DNA from: Pseudomonadota bacterium
GTDB lineage: Bacteria; Myxococcota_A; Bradymonadia; Bradymonadales; GCA-2716585
Length of the DNA stretch: 35,404 nt
Assembly (NCBI GenBank): GCA_005804885.1
Contig: SYOX01000150.1
Location: 1 to 35,404 of the forward strand
Direction of reading: 5' to 3'
A program made the position numbers and the translations under genes. Shown in pieces: positions 14,925-23,228 of the stretch. The notes beneath the pieces were generated by a model. That model saw only the letters and a list, made by a program, of their open reading frames with translations. It was not told the origin of the DNA and ran no database searches. Each line of letters begins with the position of its first letter. The first letter of the stretch is position 1.

Positions 14925-16022
14925 TCAGTAGCCGCCAGGGCTCAGATCAAGCTCGACGCTGTTGCCGTAGCTCTCGGTCTTGCAGCCCGGGCCGTGGCAG
15001 TTGGAGCAGTTGCCCTTGACGCTGAAGGCGGCGTCCTTCTTGCCGCTGTGGCACGCCTTGTTGCCGCAGACCTCGGTCTTGATCTTGACCCCTCGCCAGT
15101 CGCCGAAGAGCACGATATCACTGAGCTTATCGGCATTGCGGACGTTGTCGTGGCAGTCGCTGCAGGTGGTCTCGCCGTAGTCGAGGTGCTTCTTGTGAGA
15201 GAACTTGCCCACGCGCCCCGACTTGCCGTCCTCGTAGCTCAGCTCGATGAGCCCGACCCGGCACGCCTTTCGGGCGTCGACGCGATCGTTGCGCCAGGGG
15301 GTTCGCCGCTTGTCCCCCTCGTTCTTGATGTGACAGCTGTCGCAGTCGTCGAGCGTGGGCTTGATGGCGCCGCCGCTGGCGTGGCATTGGCCGCAGTTGG
15401 CGTGGGAGGGCTTGACGCCCTCGCCTTCGGACTTGGGGCCGCCGAGGTGGCAGGTCGAGCAGTTTTCAACGCGAGAGTTCTCGTAGCCGACGTGCTTCTT
15501 GTGGGAGAACTCGACGCGGAAGGTGCGCTCCGAGTAGAGTTGGCTCGGATAGGGCTGCATCTTCGTCAGATCCATCCACTTCTCAGGGTTCTTCTCCATG
15601 TGACAGACCTGGCAGACGCGGCGCTCGGTCTTGGTGTCGCCCTCCTCGTAGAAGAGGTTGCCGTGGCACGAGCCGTTGTCACAAGGGCTGTGGTCCTTGC
15701 GGCCCGGGCGGGTCTTCGAGGCGTCGTCGTCACCCTTGAAGTGGCACTTGGTGCACTTGGTGGTGTCGTGCTGGTCGTGCTTGAAGCGCGCCGGCGCGTC
15801 GGTCAGGCCGAGGCGCTGGACGGGCGACGCGGACTTCTGCTGCCTGGAGGGCTCGGCGGAGGTCACCGACGAGGTCGTCAGGACGGCGGCGAGGCCGGCG
15901 GTGAGGGCAAGCGCAAAGAGGAGAGCGCCGGCGGCGCGGGCGGTCCTCCATGCGCGGGTCGTGGGACGATCAACACTCAAGGCGCTCCCTCCATCCGGTG
16001 TACTGGGCGTCGGCAGGGTCAC
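14925..16022 (-). CDS. Nonahaem cytochrome c (second of pair)
   Basis: 365 residues from GTG at 16022, which overlaps the stop of the upstream cytochrome by 4 nt (GTGA) with GAGGAG 8 nt upstream. A longer upstream reading frame only shadows that gene and is rejected. A twin-Arg-free signal segment (ARAAGALLFALALTAGLAAVL) sends it to the periplasm. Nine haem-binding motifs are visible: CTKCH, CDNGSCH, CQVCH, CSTCH, CGQCH, CDSCH, CSDCH, CGNKACH and CSNCH. Two of these have the wider C-x4-CH spacing. The distal-ligand motif FSHKKH occurs twice, as in cytochrome c7/c3-type repeats. It is probably an electron-transfer protein, possibly of a respiratory or extracellular pathway. No oxidoreductase partner is in the window. 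Confidence 0.9.
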   Translation of the reverse strand: MTLPTPSTPDGGSALSVDRPTTRAWRTARAAGALLFALALTAGLAAVLTTSSVTSAEPSRQQKSASPVQRLGLTDAPARFKHDQHDTTKCTKCHFKGDDDASKTRPGRKDHSPCDNGSCHGNLFYEEGDTKTERRVCQVCHMEKNPEKWMDLTKMQPYPSQLYSERTFRVEFSHKKHVGYENSRVENCSTCHLGGPKSEGEGVKPSHANCGQCHASGGAIKPTLDDCDSCHIKNEGDKRRTPWRNDRVDARKACRVGLIELSYEDGKSGRVGKFSHKKHLDYGETTCSDCHDNVRNADKLSDIVLFGDWRGVKIKTEVCGNKACHSGKKDAAFSVKGNCSNCHGPGCKTESYGNSVELDLSPGGY

Positions 16023-17002
16023 TGCATCCGCTCCTCTTTCTGGACGTGACAGCGGTTGCACTCGGCGGTCAGCGTGCTGAAGGCCGTCTGCCCGTTGTGG
16101 CAGGTCTCGCAGGCGGCCTTGTCGGGCATCGGGACGACAAAGCCAGGGTTGGTGGCCGCGTTGGCGTGGCAGGACACGCAGTCCTTGCCCTTCTGGCGGT
16201 CCTTGGACTTCTTGGCGTGGCTCTCGTGGAAGTCCGAGGCGAAGAGCGTCCGATTGCCGGACTTCTGCTTGGCCAGGGGGAAGGCGTAGGAGACGCGGAA
16301 GTCGGTCGAGTCGACGAAGCGCGACTTCTGGGTGGTCTCGGCCGAGGTGGCGTGGCAGGTCGCGCAGTCCTTGGTGAGCTCGGGCTGAACGAAGAAGCTG
16401 CCCTGGCGCTGGGAGTGGCACTGGGCGCACTGGACGTGGCCCGGCATGGTCATGTCGCGCTGGATGTAGTTGAGCTCAAAGCCGTCAAGGACCTTCTTGT
16501 TGCGGAAGGAGGCCGGCTCGTGGCAGACGCTGCAGTCGTTCGAGGTCCGCTTCATGTGGACCTCGTGGCTGAAGCCGTTCTGGACGAAGGAGCTGTAGCC
16601 TCGGCTGCGGACCCTGGGGTAGACGGGGGGCTTGTGGGCGTGGCAGTTGAAGCAGAAGGAGTTGGCGATCCCGACCCCAGGCCCCGTCCATTGCTCGTTG
16701 GCGTGGCAGCCGGCGTCGTCGCAGGCGATGGGCGGGCCGGCGTGCGCGCCGCCGGTGCCGAAGGTCGCCGTCTTGATCTGGTACTTGCCCTTCTCCCCCG
16801 TGCTCTCGTGGCACGTCGTGCAGTCCTTCTTGTGAGGCGCCAGATCGTGCATGAAGAAGCGCGGCTTGGTCCCATCGGCCTCCGCCGGGCGCTCACCCAG
16901 GCCCGCAAAAGTCGTCGCCGTGATCGCGGCGCAAACCAGCAACAACGACGAGGTCCTGGGCCTCGCGACGAGGAGATGCCCTGGGGTCTTGGAAAGGTTC
17001 AC
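16019..17002 (-). CDS. Nonahaem cytochrome c (first of pair)
   Basis: 327 residues. GTG start with GGGAGGAG about 4 nt upstream. The N-terminus has a hydrophobic export segment (SSLLLVCAAITATTFAGL). Nine haem motifs are visible: CTTCH, CDDAGCH, CFNCH, CSVCH, CAQCH, CATCH, CVSCH, CETCH and CNRCH. The second motif has the C-x4-CH spacing, exactly as in the downstream cytochrome, which suggests the two arose by duplication. FSHEVHMK resembles a distal haem-ligand segment. Only the haem and export motifs are recognisable, so the electron donor and acceptor cannot be named. The pair is translationally coupled, and the promoter at 17065-17094 lies upstream. Confidence 0.9.
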   Translation of the reverse strand: MNLSKTPGHLLVARPRTSSLLLVCAAITATTFAGLGERPAEADGTKPRFFMHDLAPHKKDCTTCHESTGEKGKYQIKTATFGTGGAHAGPPIACDDAGCHANEQWTGPGVGIANSFCFNCHAHKPPVYPRVRSRGYSSFVQNGFSHEVHMKRTSNDCSVCHEPASFRNKKVLDGFELNYIQRDMTMPGHVQCAQCHSQRQGSFFVQPELTKDCATCHATSAETTQKSRFVDSTDFRVSYAFPLAKQKSGNRTLFASDFHESHAKKSKDRQKGKDCVSCHANAATNPGFVVPMPDKAACETCHNGQTAFSTLTAECNRCHVQKEERMQ

Positions 17003-17064
17003 GTGTCTCCTCCCGAGGAGTAGATGGGCACGAAAAGTGATACTGCTGTGTTGAGCCCGCCTAT

Positions 17065-17094
17065 TTTATACCCTCCCCTGCCCTCTCAAGGCAA
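17065..17094 (-). promoter_or_regulatory. Predicted sigma-70-type promoter for the cytochrome pair
   Basis: On the minus strand TTGCCT (17094-17089) is followed after 18 bp by TATAAA (17070-17065) in an AT-rich patch. It gives a leader of about 55 nt before the GTG start at 17002. Confidence 0.5.
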
Positions 17095-17147
17095 GGATCA
17101 TCTCCCACTCGACCGCCTGAAGTTGGGCTCGGCCAGGGTCGACACCC

Positions 17148-18149
17148 TCATCCGGTGAAGATGTGAAAGGACTTGGGCTGCGCGGCGAAAGCGCGAAAGC
17201 CGCCGCCGAGCGCGAAGAGGGCCACCACCTCGGTGGCGCGGCCGGGCTTGAGCGTGTAGATCACCTTGGTGGCCGACTGCAGGATGAAGTAGAGCCCCAG
17301 GCCCGCGCCCCCCTGCTTCTGCTCGATCTGGTCCTGGCCGCCCTCCAGACCGCGGACCATCGCCGCCCGCAAGACCTCGGGGGTCAAGCTCCCGAAGCGA
17401 TCCCGGATAGACAGCGCCAGCCGCGTCCCGTCGCAGGCGCAGGTCAGGCGAGGGGCGTCGGCCTCGGTGAGCTCAACGACCTCTCTCCTGTCCCGGCTTC
17501 GGTAGAGCGGCGCGCCGTCTGTGCCCGTCGGTGCGTTGTAGACGGCGTTGATGATCATCTCGTCGGCGACCACGCAGGCCGCCTGGGCCACGCGCGCCTG
17601 GACCCCGCAGCGCTCCATGAAGGCGCCGATCTCCCCGAGCGCCGAGTCCTTCTGTCCGCTGCTCCGCACGACCAGCGAGAGCCCCCCCGCTGCCTGGCCG
17701 ATCAGCTCGGCGGGCATCCCCTCGGGGGCGCGGGCCTCTCGGCGCCGCACGATCATCAGGAGCTCGTCCAGGCGCTCAGGCGGCGACCGGGGCACGATGT
17801 GGCTCACCCAGTCCCGGCGCAGGAGCGCCTGAAGCTCCTCGCGGCCGCGACGATCGCCCAGGAGCACGACGGGCAGGTCCGTGTGCGCCCGCGCCCACGC
17901 CGAAGCGCAGACCTCCAGCGAGGCCTGGTGCCTCGACCACGAGGGGTCGCCCGGATCGCCGTCGAGGTCCACGATCACGAGCCGCGGCCGACGCGCCAGC
18001 GCCCCCGGGGCGCCGATGAGGCGCCTGACCCTGTCGGTCGGATCGTCGATCACCTCGACGGGGGACCCAAGGGCGGCCGACAGCCGGTGGATGGGATCGT
18101 CGCTGGACGGCTGCGGGCCGATGAGCAGGATGGGGGCAGGCTCGGTCAC
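17148..18149 (-). CDS. RsbW/SpoIIAB-type HATPase with receiver-like N-terminal domain
   Basis: 333 residues. GTG start 2 bp after the stop of the preceding gene. Residues 1-135 look like a receiver-type alpha/beta domain (ILLIG, LVIVDLDGD, PVVLLGD) but without an obvious full phosphoacceptor set. Residues 150-315 are a GHKL ATPase of the anti-sigma/serine kinase type. The N-box has Glu197 and Asn201 (DEMIINAVYNAP), Asp250 is in LSIRDRFG, and the glycine lid is GGAGLGLYF (280-288). The family phosphorylates a STAS antagonist on Ser and releases or captures a target in turn. The matching STAS and SpoIIE-type phosphatase genes lie upstream in the same operon, so the module is complete. No sigma factor is encoded beside it, so the controlled output is unknown. 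It is the last gene of the operon. Confidence 0.85.
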   Translation of the reverse strand: MTEPAPILLIGPQPSSDDPIHRLSAALGSPVEVIDDPTDRVRRLIGAPGALARRPRLVIVDLDGDPGDPSWSRHQASLEVCASAWARAHTDLPVVLLGDRRGREELQALLRRDWVSHIVPRSPPERLDELLMIVRRREARAPEGMPAELIGQAAGGLSLVVRSSGQKDSALGEIGAFMERCGVQARVAQAACVVADEMIINAVYNAPTGTDGAPLYRSRDRREVVELTEADAPRLTCACDGTRLALSIRDRFGSLTPEVLRAAMVRGLEGGQDQIEQKQGGAGLGLYFILQSATKVIYTLKPGRATEVVALFALGGGFRAFAAQPKSFHIFTG

Positions 18150-18151
18150 GC

Positions 18152-19099
18152 TCAGGGCGCCTCCTCTCGAAGCTCAGGGGTGGGGATGAGCGTCTCCTGT
18201 CGAGCGTCCGATAGCCTGTCCAGGCCAGCGGCGCTGATGACGGGGAAGCGCAGGCGCAGCGGCCGCGCAGAGGCCATCGAGGGGCGCAGCGCCGGGGCCT
18301 TGGAGAAGGCAAAGCCTCGGAAGGCCTGCAGGCCCTCGCCGGAGCCGCCGAAGCCCGTGATGATCCCGCCGCCCTGCACCCCGACGCCCCGAAAGGCCGA
18401 CGCGATCCGCGCGGCCAGCTCCGGGTCAAGGGCCTGGTTGACCTGGGTGACCACCGGCAACGGGCTGGCCGAGGTCTTGTAGAGCACCCCGAGGCCGACG
18501 GCGTAGGCGTCGAAGGCCACCGTCAAGTCCGCCTGCCCGATCTGGACCGCCGCCAGCGCAGAGCGCGCGTCCCCGGTGGTCTTGATGACGAAGAACTCGC
18601 TGGCCTCGACCTGGTGCCCCAGCAGCGTCGCCGACACGAAGCCCTCATAGGCCTTGGAGGGCTGCGGCAGGATCAAGGTCCGACCCCGCATCGCGGCCAC
18701 CGACTCCGCACCCCGCCCGACCACCGACATGGCACCCTGCCCCGAGGCGAAGGCCACCGGCGTCCCCACGCAGGACGAGGCGCAGTAAGTACCCCCGATG
18801 ATGGCGTAATCGACCCCGCCCGAGCGCGCCGCCGCGCTAAAATCCCCAGCCTGCCCGAAGGACTGGCCGCGCCACTTGAGCCCCGTCCGCGACGAGAGCG
18901 CCGACGCCACCGCGTTGACGAAGCCCGCCTTGCTGATCGCGTCGCTGAAGTTGATGTCCGGCGCAAAGAGCGCCACCGTATAGACCCGCTCCTCAACCTC
19001 GCCCTGCGCCCGCGCCGGGCTCGCCGTCCCGGCCAGCGCCACGATCGCAAGGAACGCCACGATCACATTGAACGCCTCTCGCCTCCCGCCTCTCATCAC
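18152..19099 (-). CDS. PhnD-like periplasmic substrate-binding protein
   Basis: 315 residues. ATG start overlapping the stop of the TPR gene by 4 nt (ATGA). The signal peptide is about residues 1-31 (VAFLAIVALAGTASPARA). The mature part has the layout of type-2 periplasmic binding proteins of the PhnD group: YTVALFAPDI at the first strand, then GVDYAIIGGTYC, LILPQPS and an IGQADLTVAFDAYAVG segment for the ligand cleft. Cys residues in YCASSC may form a disulfide. No ABC permease or ATPase is nearby. With a HATPase downstream and a periplasmic TPR protein upstream, a ligand-sensing role is more likely than uptake. The ligand cannot be inferred. Confidence 0.72.
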   Translation of the reverse strand: MMRGGRREAFNVIVAFLAIVALAGTASPARAQGEVEERVYTVALFAPDINFSDAISKAGFVNAVASALSSRTGLKWRGQSFGQAGDFSAAARSGGVDYAIIGGTYCASSCVGTPVAFASGQGAMSVVGRGAESVAAMRGRTLILPQPSKAYEGFVSATLLGHQVEASEFFVIKTTGDARSALAAVQIGQADLTVAFDAYAVGLGVLYKTSASPLPVVTQVNQALDPELAARIASAFRGVGVQGGGIITGFGGSGEGLQAFRGFAFSKAPALRPSMASARPLRLRFPVISAAGLDRLSDARQETLIPTPELREEAP

Positions 19100-21621
19100 T
19101 CGTACCCGAAGACGCGGCCCTTGGCCCCGGCAATACGCCGGGCCTCGTCCGCACGCGGGCCGCCGCGCTCGGCCACCCGCTTGTAGAGATCAAAGGCCCC
19201 CCGATCGTCGCCCTTGACGTCGTCCAGGTAGACCGCGTAGTTGAACAGCGCCTCCGCCACCCCCGACTCCGACGCCTTCTTGAACACCTCGCCCGATTTC
19301 CCCTTGTTGCCTTGTGCGTAATCCAGGACAGTCAGGTTATGTTCGATGACCTCGTCCTGCCGCGCGACGCCCGCGGCGTCCCTGAGCGACACCCGCGCCG
19401 GCCCAAGGCGGCCCTTCTCGAAGTGCTCGACCGCCTGCGCGGTCCACGCCGCCGCCAGCAGCGCGTTGACGCTCTCCCCCCGCGGCAGCCGCTCGGCCAG
19501 GGCCAGCGCGCGATCCACCCTCCCGAGCCGCAGCTGGATGTAGGCCTGCCGCAAGCCCAGCGCCAGCGCGCCCTCCTCCGGCAGCCGCGCCCGATCCTCG
19601 CTGGAGAGACGAGGGAGCGCCCGCGCCGCGGCGTCCAGCAGGCTCTGGGCCTTGGCAAAGTTGTTGACCTCCGCCAGCGCATGGCTCCTGGACAGATCCA
19701 GCGCCACCTTCTCGGCCTCGCCCAGCCTCGCCCTGTAACCCTCGGCGGTGTCCAGCACGGAGACGGCCTCGCGCCACTGCCCCGCCTCCCCGAGCTGCTG
19801 GGCGACCTGGATGCAGGCCAGCGCAATGTTGCGCTCCGCCCGCGCAGGCTCCAGGCCCAGATCCCGCGCCATGACAAACCACTCCAGCGCCTCGGGCCAC
19901 CTCTCCAGGCCCGCGCTGGCCTGCCCGAGATCGTTGGCCACCCCCACGTCCGGCGCCCTGCCCCCCTTGAGCAAGGGCGTCAGCGCCTCGATGGCCCCCC
20001 GATGATCCCCCTGCGCGAGCGCCAGCCGCCCCCTGGCCCGCTGGACCCATGGCGCCGGGCAGTCCACGTCGCAGGGCGCCTTGGCCGCCTCGGCGGCAAG
20101 CTCCAGGCTGCGCCGCGCCCCGACCAGATCGCCCCGCTGGATCGCCACGGCGGTCAGGATCAGGTGGGCCTCGGCCGCCCGCGCCCCGATCTCCAGGAGC
20201 CGCCCCGCGTCCCTCTCCGCCTTCTCCATCGCGTCGTCGCGCACGAAGCCGCGCGCCCTGTGCAGCAGCGCGACCGCCAGAGGCCCCCGCGCGCGCTCGG
20301 ACCCGGGCTCCAGCGCGAGCGCGGCCTCGAAGGCCGCCGCAGCCTCATCGAGCTGCCGCATCGCGAAGCGCGAGCGCCCAAGCCCGAGGTGGAAGTCCAC
20401 GACCTTCGAATCCAGCGCAATGGCGGCCTCATGCCGCACGATGGCCTCGTGCGGCAAGCCCAGGCGCCGGAGCGCGTCGCCGAGGGATGAGAGGATGAAG
20501 GGATCCTCCGGCGCGTGGCCCAGCCCGACCTCCAGGCGCGAGCGCGCCTCGGCGACCTTCCCCACCTTCATGTCGAGCAGGCCCAGATGCCACCACGCCC
20601 GCGCGAAGGAGGCCTGAGCCCGGATCGTGGCCTCGAAGGCCTCCCGCGCCTCGCCGTCCTTGTCGAGGCTCAACAGGCAGCGGCCGACCATGTAGTGGCT
20701 CGTCGGGTGCCTCGGGCGGTGATCGAGGAAGGCCCTGTAGTGGACGAGCGACTTGTCGAAGCGCTTGAGCTGGAAGAGCGACGAGGCGAGGTTGAAGTGG
20801 ACGTTCTTCTGCTCGGCGTCCTGAGCCAGGACCTTTTCAAACTGCTCGACCGCGAGATCGTAGCGGCGCTGCTTGAAGCGGATGTTGCCGATGTTGATCT
20901 GCGCGGCGAGGTTGTCCTCGTCGAGCGAGAGGACGAGGCGAAACTCGGCCAGCGCGGGCTCGTACTTCTCGGTCTTGAGGTAGATGTTGCCCAGCGTCCC
21001 GTGGATCTGGACGTCCTCGGGCTTGAGGCGGAGGTACTGGCGGAAGGCGCGGGCGGCCTTGTCGTAGGTCTTGCGCTCGTAGTAGTGCTTGCCGAGCAGG
21101 AAGAAGACGTCAAACTGCTCCTCGTCGGCCTCGGCCGCGGCCTCAAGGTGCCCGACGGCCTCGTCGCGGCGGCCGGGCAGGTCAAAGAGCACCGCGCCGT
21201 AGGCCCGGTGGATCGTAGGGTCGTCGGGCCAGCGCTCAAGCGCCGGGTCCAGGCTCCCGACGGCCGCGCGCCCGTTGCCCAGCGCGTAATGGACATAGGC
21301 CAGCCGCACGTAACCCTCGATGAACTCGGGATCGACCTTGATCGTGGCCTCGTAGCGCTCCAGGGCATCTTTATAGAGGGCTATGGAGTCCTTGGGTCTG
21401 GCGGCCTTGAGATCGACGGCCTTCTGCTCAAGCCGTTGACCCTCCTCGAAGATCCGGCGAGCTTCGGTGCTGCCCTCGTAGCGCCCCTGCGCCTCGACGA
21501 CGCCCCCTGAGGGCCACCCGAGGCACAGCGCGGCGCTGAGGCCGAGCGCCGCCGCGCTCCGCCGCGCGAGGGCGACCGGGGTCGCCACGGCGAGCCGCGA
21601 CCGACGACGGGAGGCCATCAC
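19096..21621 (-). CDS. Exported TPR-repeat protein
   Basis: 841 residues. ATG start overlapping the phosphatase stop by 4 nt. The signal peptide (about residues 1-45, AAALGLSAALCLGWPSGGVVEAQ) predicts export to the periplasm. Nearly all of the rest, from about residue 50 to 830, is made of tetratricopeptide-type helix pairs, such as YDKAARAFRQYLRLKPEDVQIH followed by YEPALAEFRLVLSLDEDN and YDLAVEQFEKVLAQDAEQ. The last units (about 770-830) resemble Sel1-like repeats. TPR arrays of this kind are protein scaffolds. In the operon it could join the outer-membrane OmpA-type protein to the inner-membrane phosphatase sensor. Large exported TPR proteins also occur in myxobacterial gliding machines, but no gliding-specific signature is seen. 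Confidence 0.85.
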   Translation of the reverse strand: MMASRRRSRLAVATPVALARRSAAALGLSAALCLGWPSGGVVEAQGRYEGSTEARRIFEEGQRLEQKAVDLKAARPKDSIALYKDALERYEATIKVDPEFIEGYVRLAYVHYALGNGRAAVGSLDPALERWPDDPTIHRAYGAVLFDLPGRRDEAVGHLEAAAEADEEQFDVFFLLGKHYYERKTYDKAARAFRQYLRLKPEDVQIHGTLGNIYLKTEKYEPALAEFRLVLSLDEDNLAAQINIGNIRFKQRRYDLAVEQFEKVLAQDAEQKNVHFNLASSLFQLKRFDKSLVHYRAFLDHRPRHPTSHYMVGRCLLSLDKDGEAREAFEATIRAQASFARAWWHLGLLDMKVGKVAEARSRLEVGLGHAPEDPFILSSLGDALRRLGLPHEAIVRHEAAIALDSKVVDFHLGLGRSRFAMRQLDEAAAAFEAALALEPGSERARGPLAVALLHRARGFVRDDAMEKAERDAGRLLEIGARAAEAHLILTAVAIQRGDLVGARRSLELAAEAAKAPCDVDCPAPWVQRARGRLALAQGDHRGAIEALTPLLKGGRAPDVGVANDLGQASAGLERWPEALEWFVMARDLGLEPARAERNIALACIQVAQQLGEAGQWREAVSVLDTAEGYRARLGEAEKVALDLSRSHALAEVNNFAKAQSLLDAAARALPRLSSEDRARLPEEGALALGLRQAYIQLRLGRVDRALALAERLPRGESVNALLAAAWTAQAVEHFEKGRLGPARVSLRDAAGVARQDEVIEHNLTVLDYAQGNKGKSGEVFKKASESGVAEALFNYAVYLDDVKGDDRGAFDLYKRVAERGGPRADEARRIAGAKGRVFGYE

Positions 21622-23228
21622 GCGCTGGCCCTGGGCTCGCCGCCGTAGCGCGCGATGACGAGCGTGATGTCGTCCTCCTGGACGGAGGGGCCGGCGAAGG
21701 CCCTCAAGTCGTGGACGATGGCGTCGATGATCGCCTCCGGGCTGCCGTCGATGTGGTCGTGGAGCAGCCGCCGCAGACGCCGCTCCCCGAACATGTGACC
21801 ATCCTCGTTACGGTACTCGGTGACCCCGTCGGTGTACAGGCAGATCAGATCGCCGGGCACCAGAGGCGCCTCAAGGGGGCTGTAGCGGCTGTCGCGCTGA
21901 TCCCCGAGGCGGTTGCCTCGACAAACCAGCGCCCGGCTCGTCACCTCGGCCGCCTCCCCCGGGCGCACGGCCGCGCGCCTCACCAGGATCGGGAAGTTGT
22001 GGCCCGCGTTGGCCATCTCCATCTGCCCGGTGCGCCGATCGACGATGGCCGCGAAGAAGGTCATCGTGAACTTGCGCTGGGCGGCGGCGTGGATCGTCCG
22101 GTTGAGCTCGTCGAGCAGGTAGGCGACCTTGAACTGGCCTCGCGTCACCGAGTTGAGCGTGTCCAGCCCCGACTTGCACGCCGCCGTGATCATGGCGCCC
22201 GGCACCCCGTGGCCCGTCACGTCCCCCACGCAGAACAACACCCGGCCGTCGCCCAGATCCAGAAAACTCCAGAAATCACCGCCACATAGCGACGCCGACT
22301 CGAGGAAGCCCGACAGCTCCATCCCCCCGATCCGCACCAGCCCTCGCGGCGGCAGGAGCGTCTCCTGGATGATCCGGGCGACCTCCAGCTCGCGCTCGAA
22401 CGCGGTCATCGCGGCGGTGTCGATCAGCAGCCCGCGCAGGCGACCGGCCATGTCGTTGAAGTTGCGCGCCATCTCGCCGATCTCGTCACGGCCGCGCTCG
22501 GGGACGCGCGCGTCGATGTCGCCCTCCGCGATCCGGCGGGCCGAGCGGGCCAGCTCCACCATCGGCCGCGTGATGGCCAGCGCCTGCAGGACGGTGATGA
22601 CCACCCCGAGGAGCACCACCAGCGCCCCGATGAAGGCCGCCCTCTCCAGGATCGCCGCGCGGCGCTCGCCCGCATTGCGCTCGACGCTGGACAGATCGGC
22701 ACGAAGGCCCTCCAGGTCGAGGACGAACCTGGCGTAACCCCACAGCTTGTCGTTGCGGTCGATGATCGGCGCCGTCGCCAGCACCCTCGCCGGCACCCCT
22801 TCGTCCTCCTCGATCGCCGCGCGGGCGCCCTTGAGGCCCTCCAGATCCCCCACGTCGAGGCGGCCCGGGGAGGCCGCCTTGGGGTCCGCGTCGGCGTAGG
22901 CCAGCACCGCGCCGGCAGGATCCACGATCATGGCCTGGGTGATCGGCAGGGCGGAGGAGCGGGCCTCGGCAAGCGCCGGTCCGAGCTTGTCCTGAAGGGC
23001 GCCGAAGTTGTTGTCGGCGATGAGGAAGTGGCTCCCGGCCGCGATGCTGCTGGCCGTCCGCAGCCCTATCGTCACGGCGTGCTCGGTGTGAAGGGCCCGC
23101 AGCCGCCCGACCTCCAGATCCAGCGCCGAGGTCGCCATCCTCACCTGCAAGATGCCAAAGAGCGCGATGATGAAGATCAGCAGCGTCGCCATCGCGGCGA
23201 TCATCTTTGCCCGCAGCGAAAACCACAT
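21618..23228 (-). CDS. Membrane HAMP - SpoIIE-type PP2C phosphatase
   Basis: 536 residues. The ATG start shares one base with the stop of the PAS gene (TGATG). Membrane segments lie at about residues 9-28 and 196-218. The 165-residue region between them is periplasmic, with a Cache-like sensor pattern (AMIVDPAGAVLAYADADP, ATAPIIDRNDKLWGYARFVLD). A HAMP domain follows (220-270). Residues 285-530 are a PPM/SpoIIE phosphatase with metal aspartates in GGDFWSF (318), VGDVTGHG (336), YTDG (467) and EDDIT (519/520), and with NAGHNFP. All catalytic acids are present. The family dephosphorylates STAS proteins, so the natural substrate is the operon's STAS protein. This is the likely signal entry point from the periplasm. 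Confidence 0.93.
   Translation of the reverse strand: MWFSLRAKMIAAMATLLIFIIALFGILQVRMATSALDLEVGRLRALHTEHAVTIGLRTASSIAAGSHFLIADNNFGALQDKLGPALAEARSSALPITQAMIVDPAGAVLAYADADPKAASPGRLDVGDLEGLKGARAAIEEDEGVPARVLATAPIIDRNDKLWGYARFVLDLEGLRADLSSVERNAGERRAAILERAAFIGALVVLLGVVITVLQALAITRPMVELARSARRIAEGDIDARVPERGRDEIGEMARNFNDMAGRLRGLLIDTAAMTAFERELEVARIIQETLLPPRGLVRIGGMELSGFLESASLCGGDFWSFLDLGDGRVLFCVGDVTGHGVPGAMITAACKSGLDTLNSVTRGQFKVAYLLDELNRTIHAAAQRKFTMTFFAAIVDRRTGQMEMANAGHNFPILVRRAAVRPGEAAEVTSRALVCRGNRLGDQRDSRYSPLEAPLVPGDLICLYTDGVTEYRNEDGHMFGERRLRRLLHDHIDGSPEAIIDAIVHDLRAFAGPSVQEDDITLVIARYGGEPRASA

Noticed and set aside
16023-16430. N-terminal extension of the second cytochrome into the first
   Set aside because: The extension is Arg/Pro-rich shadow of the upstream cytochrome. 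The GTG at 16022 with GAGGAG and a signal sequence right after it fits much better.
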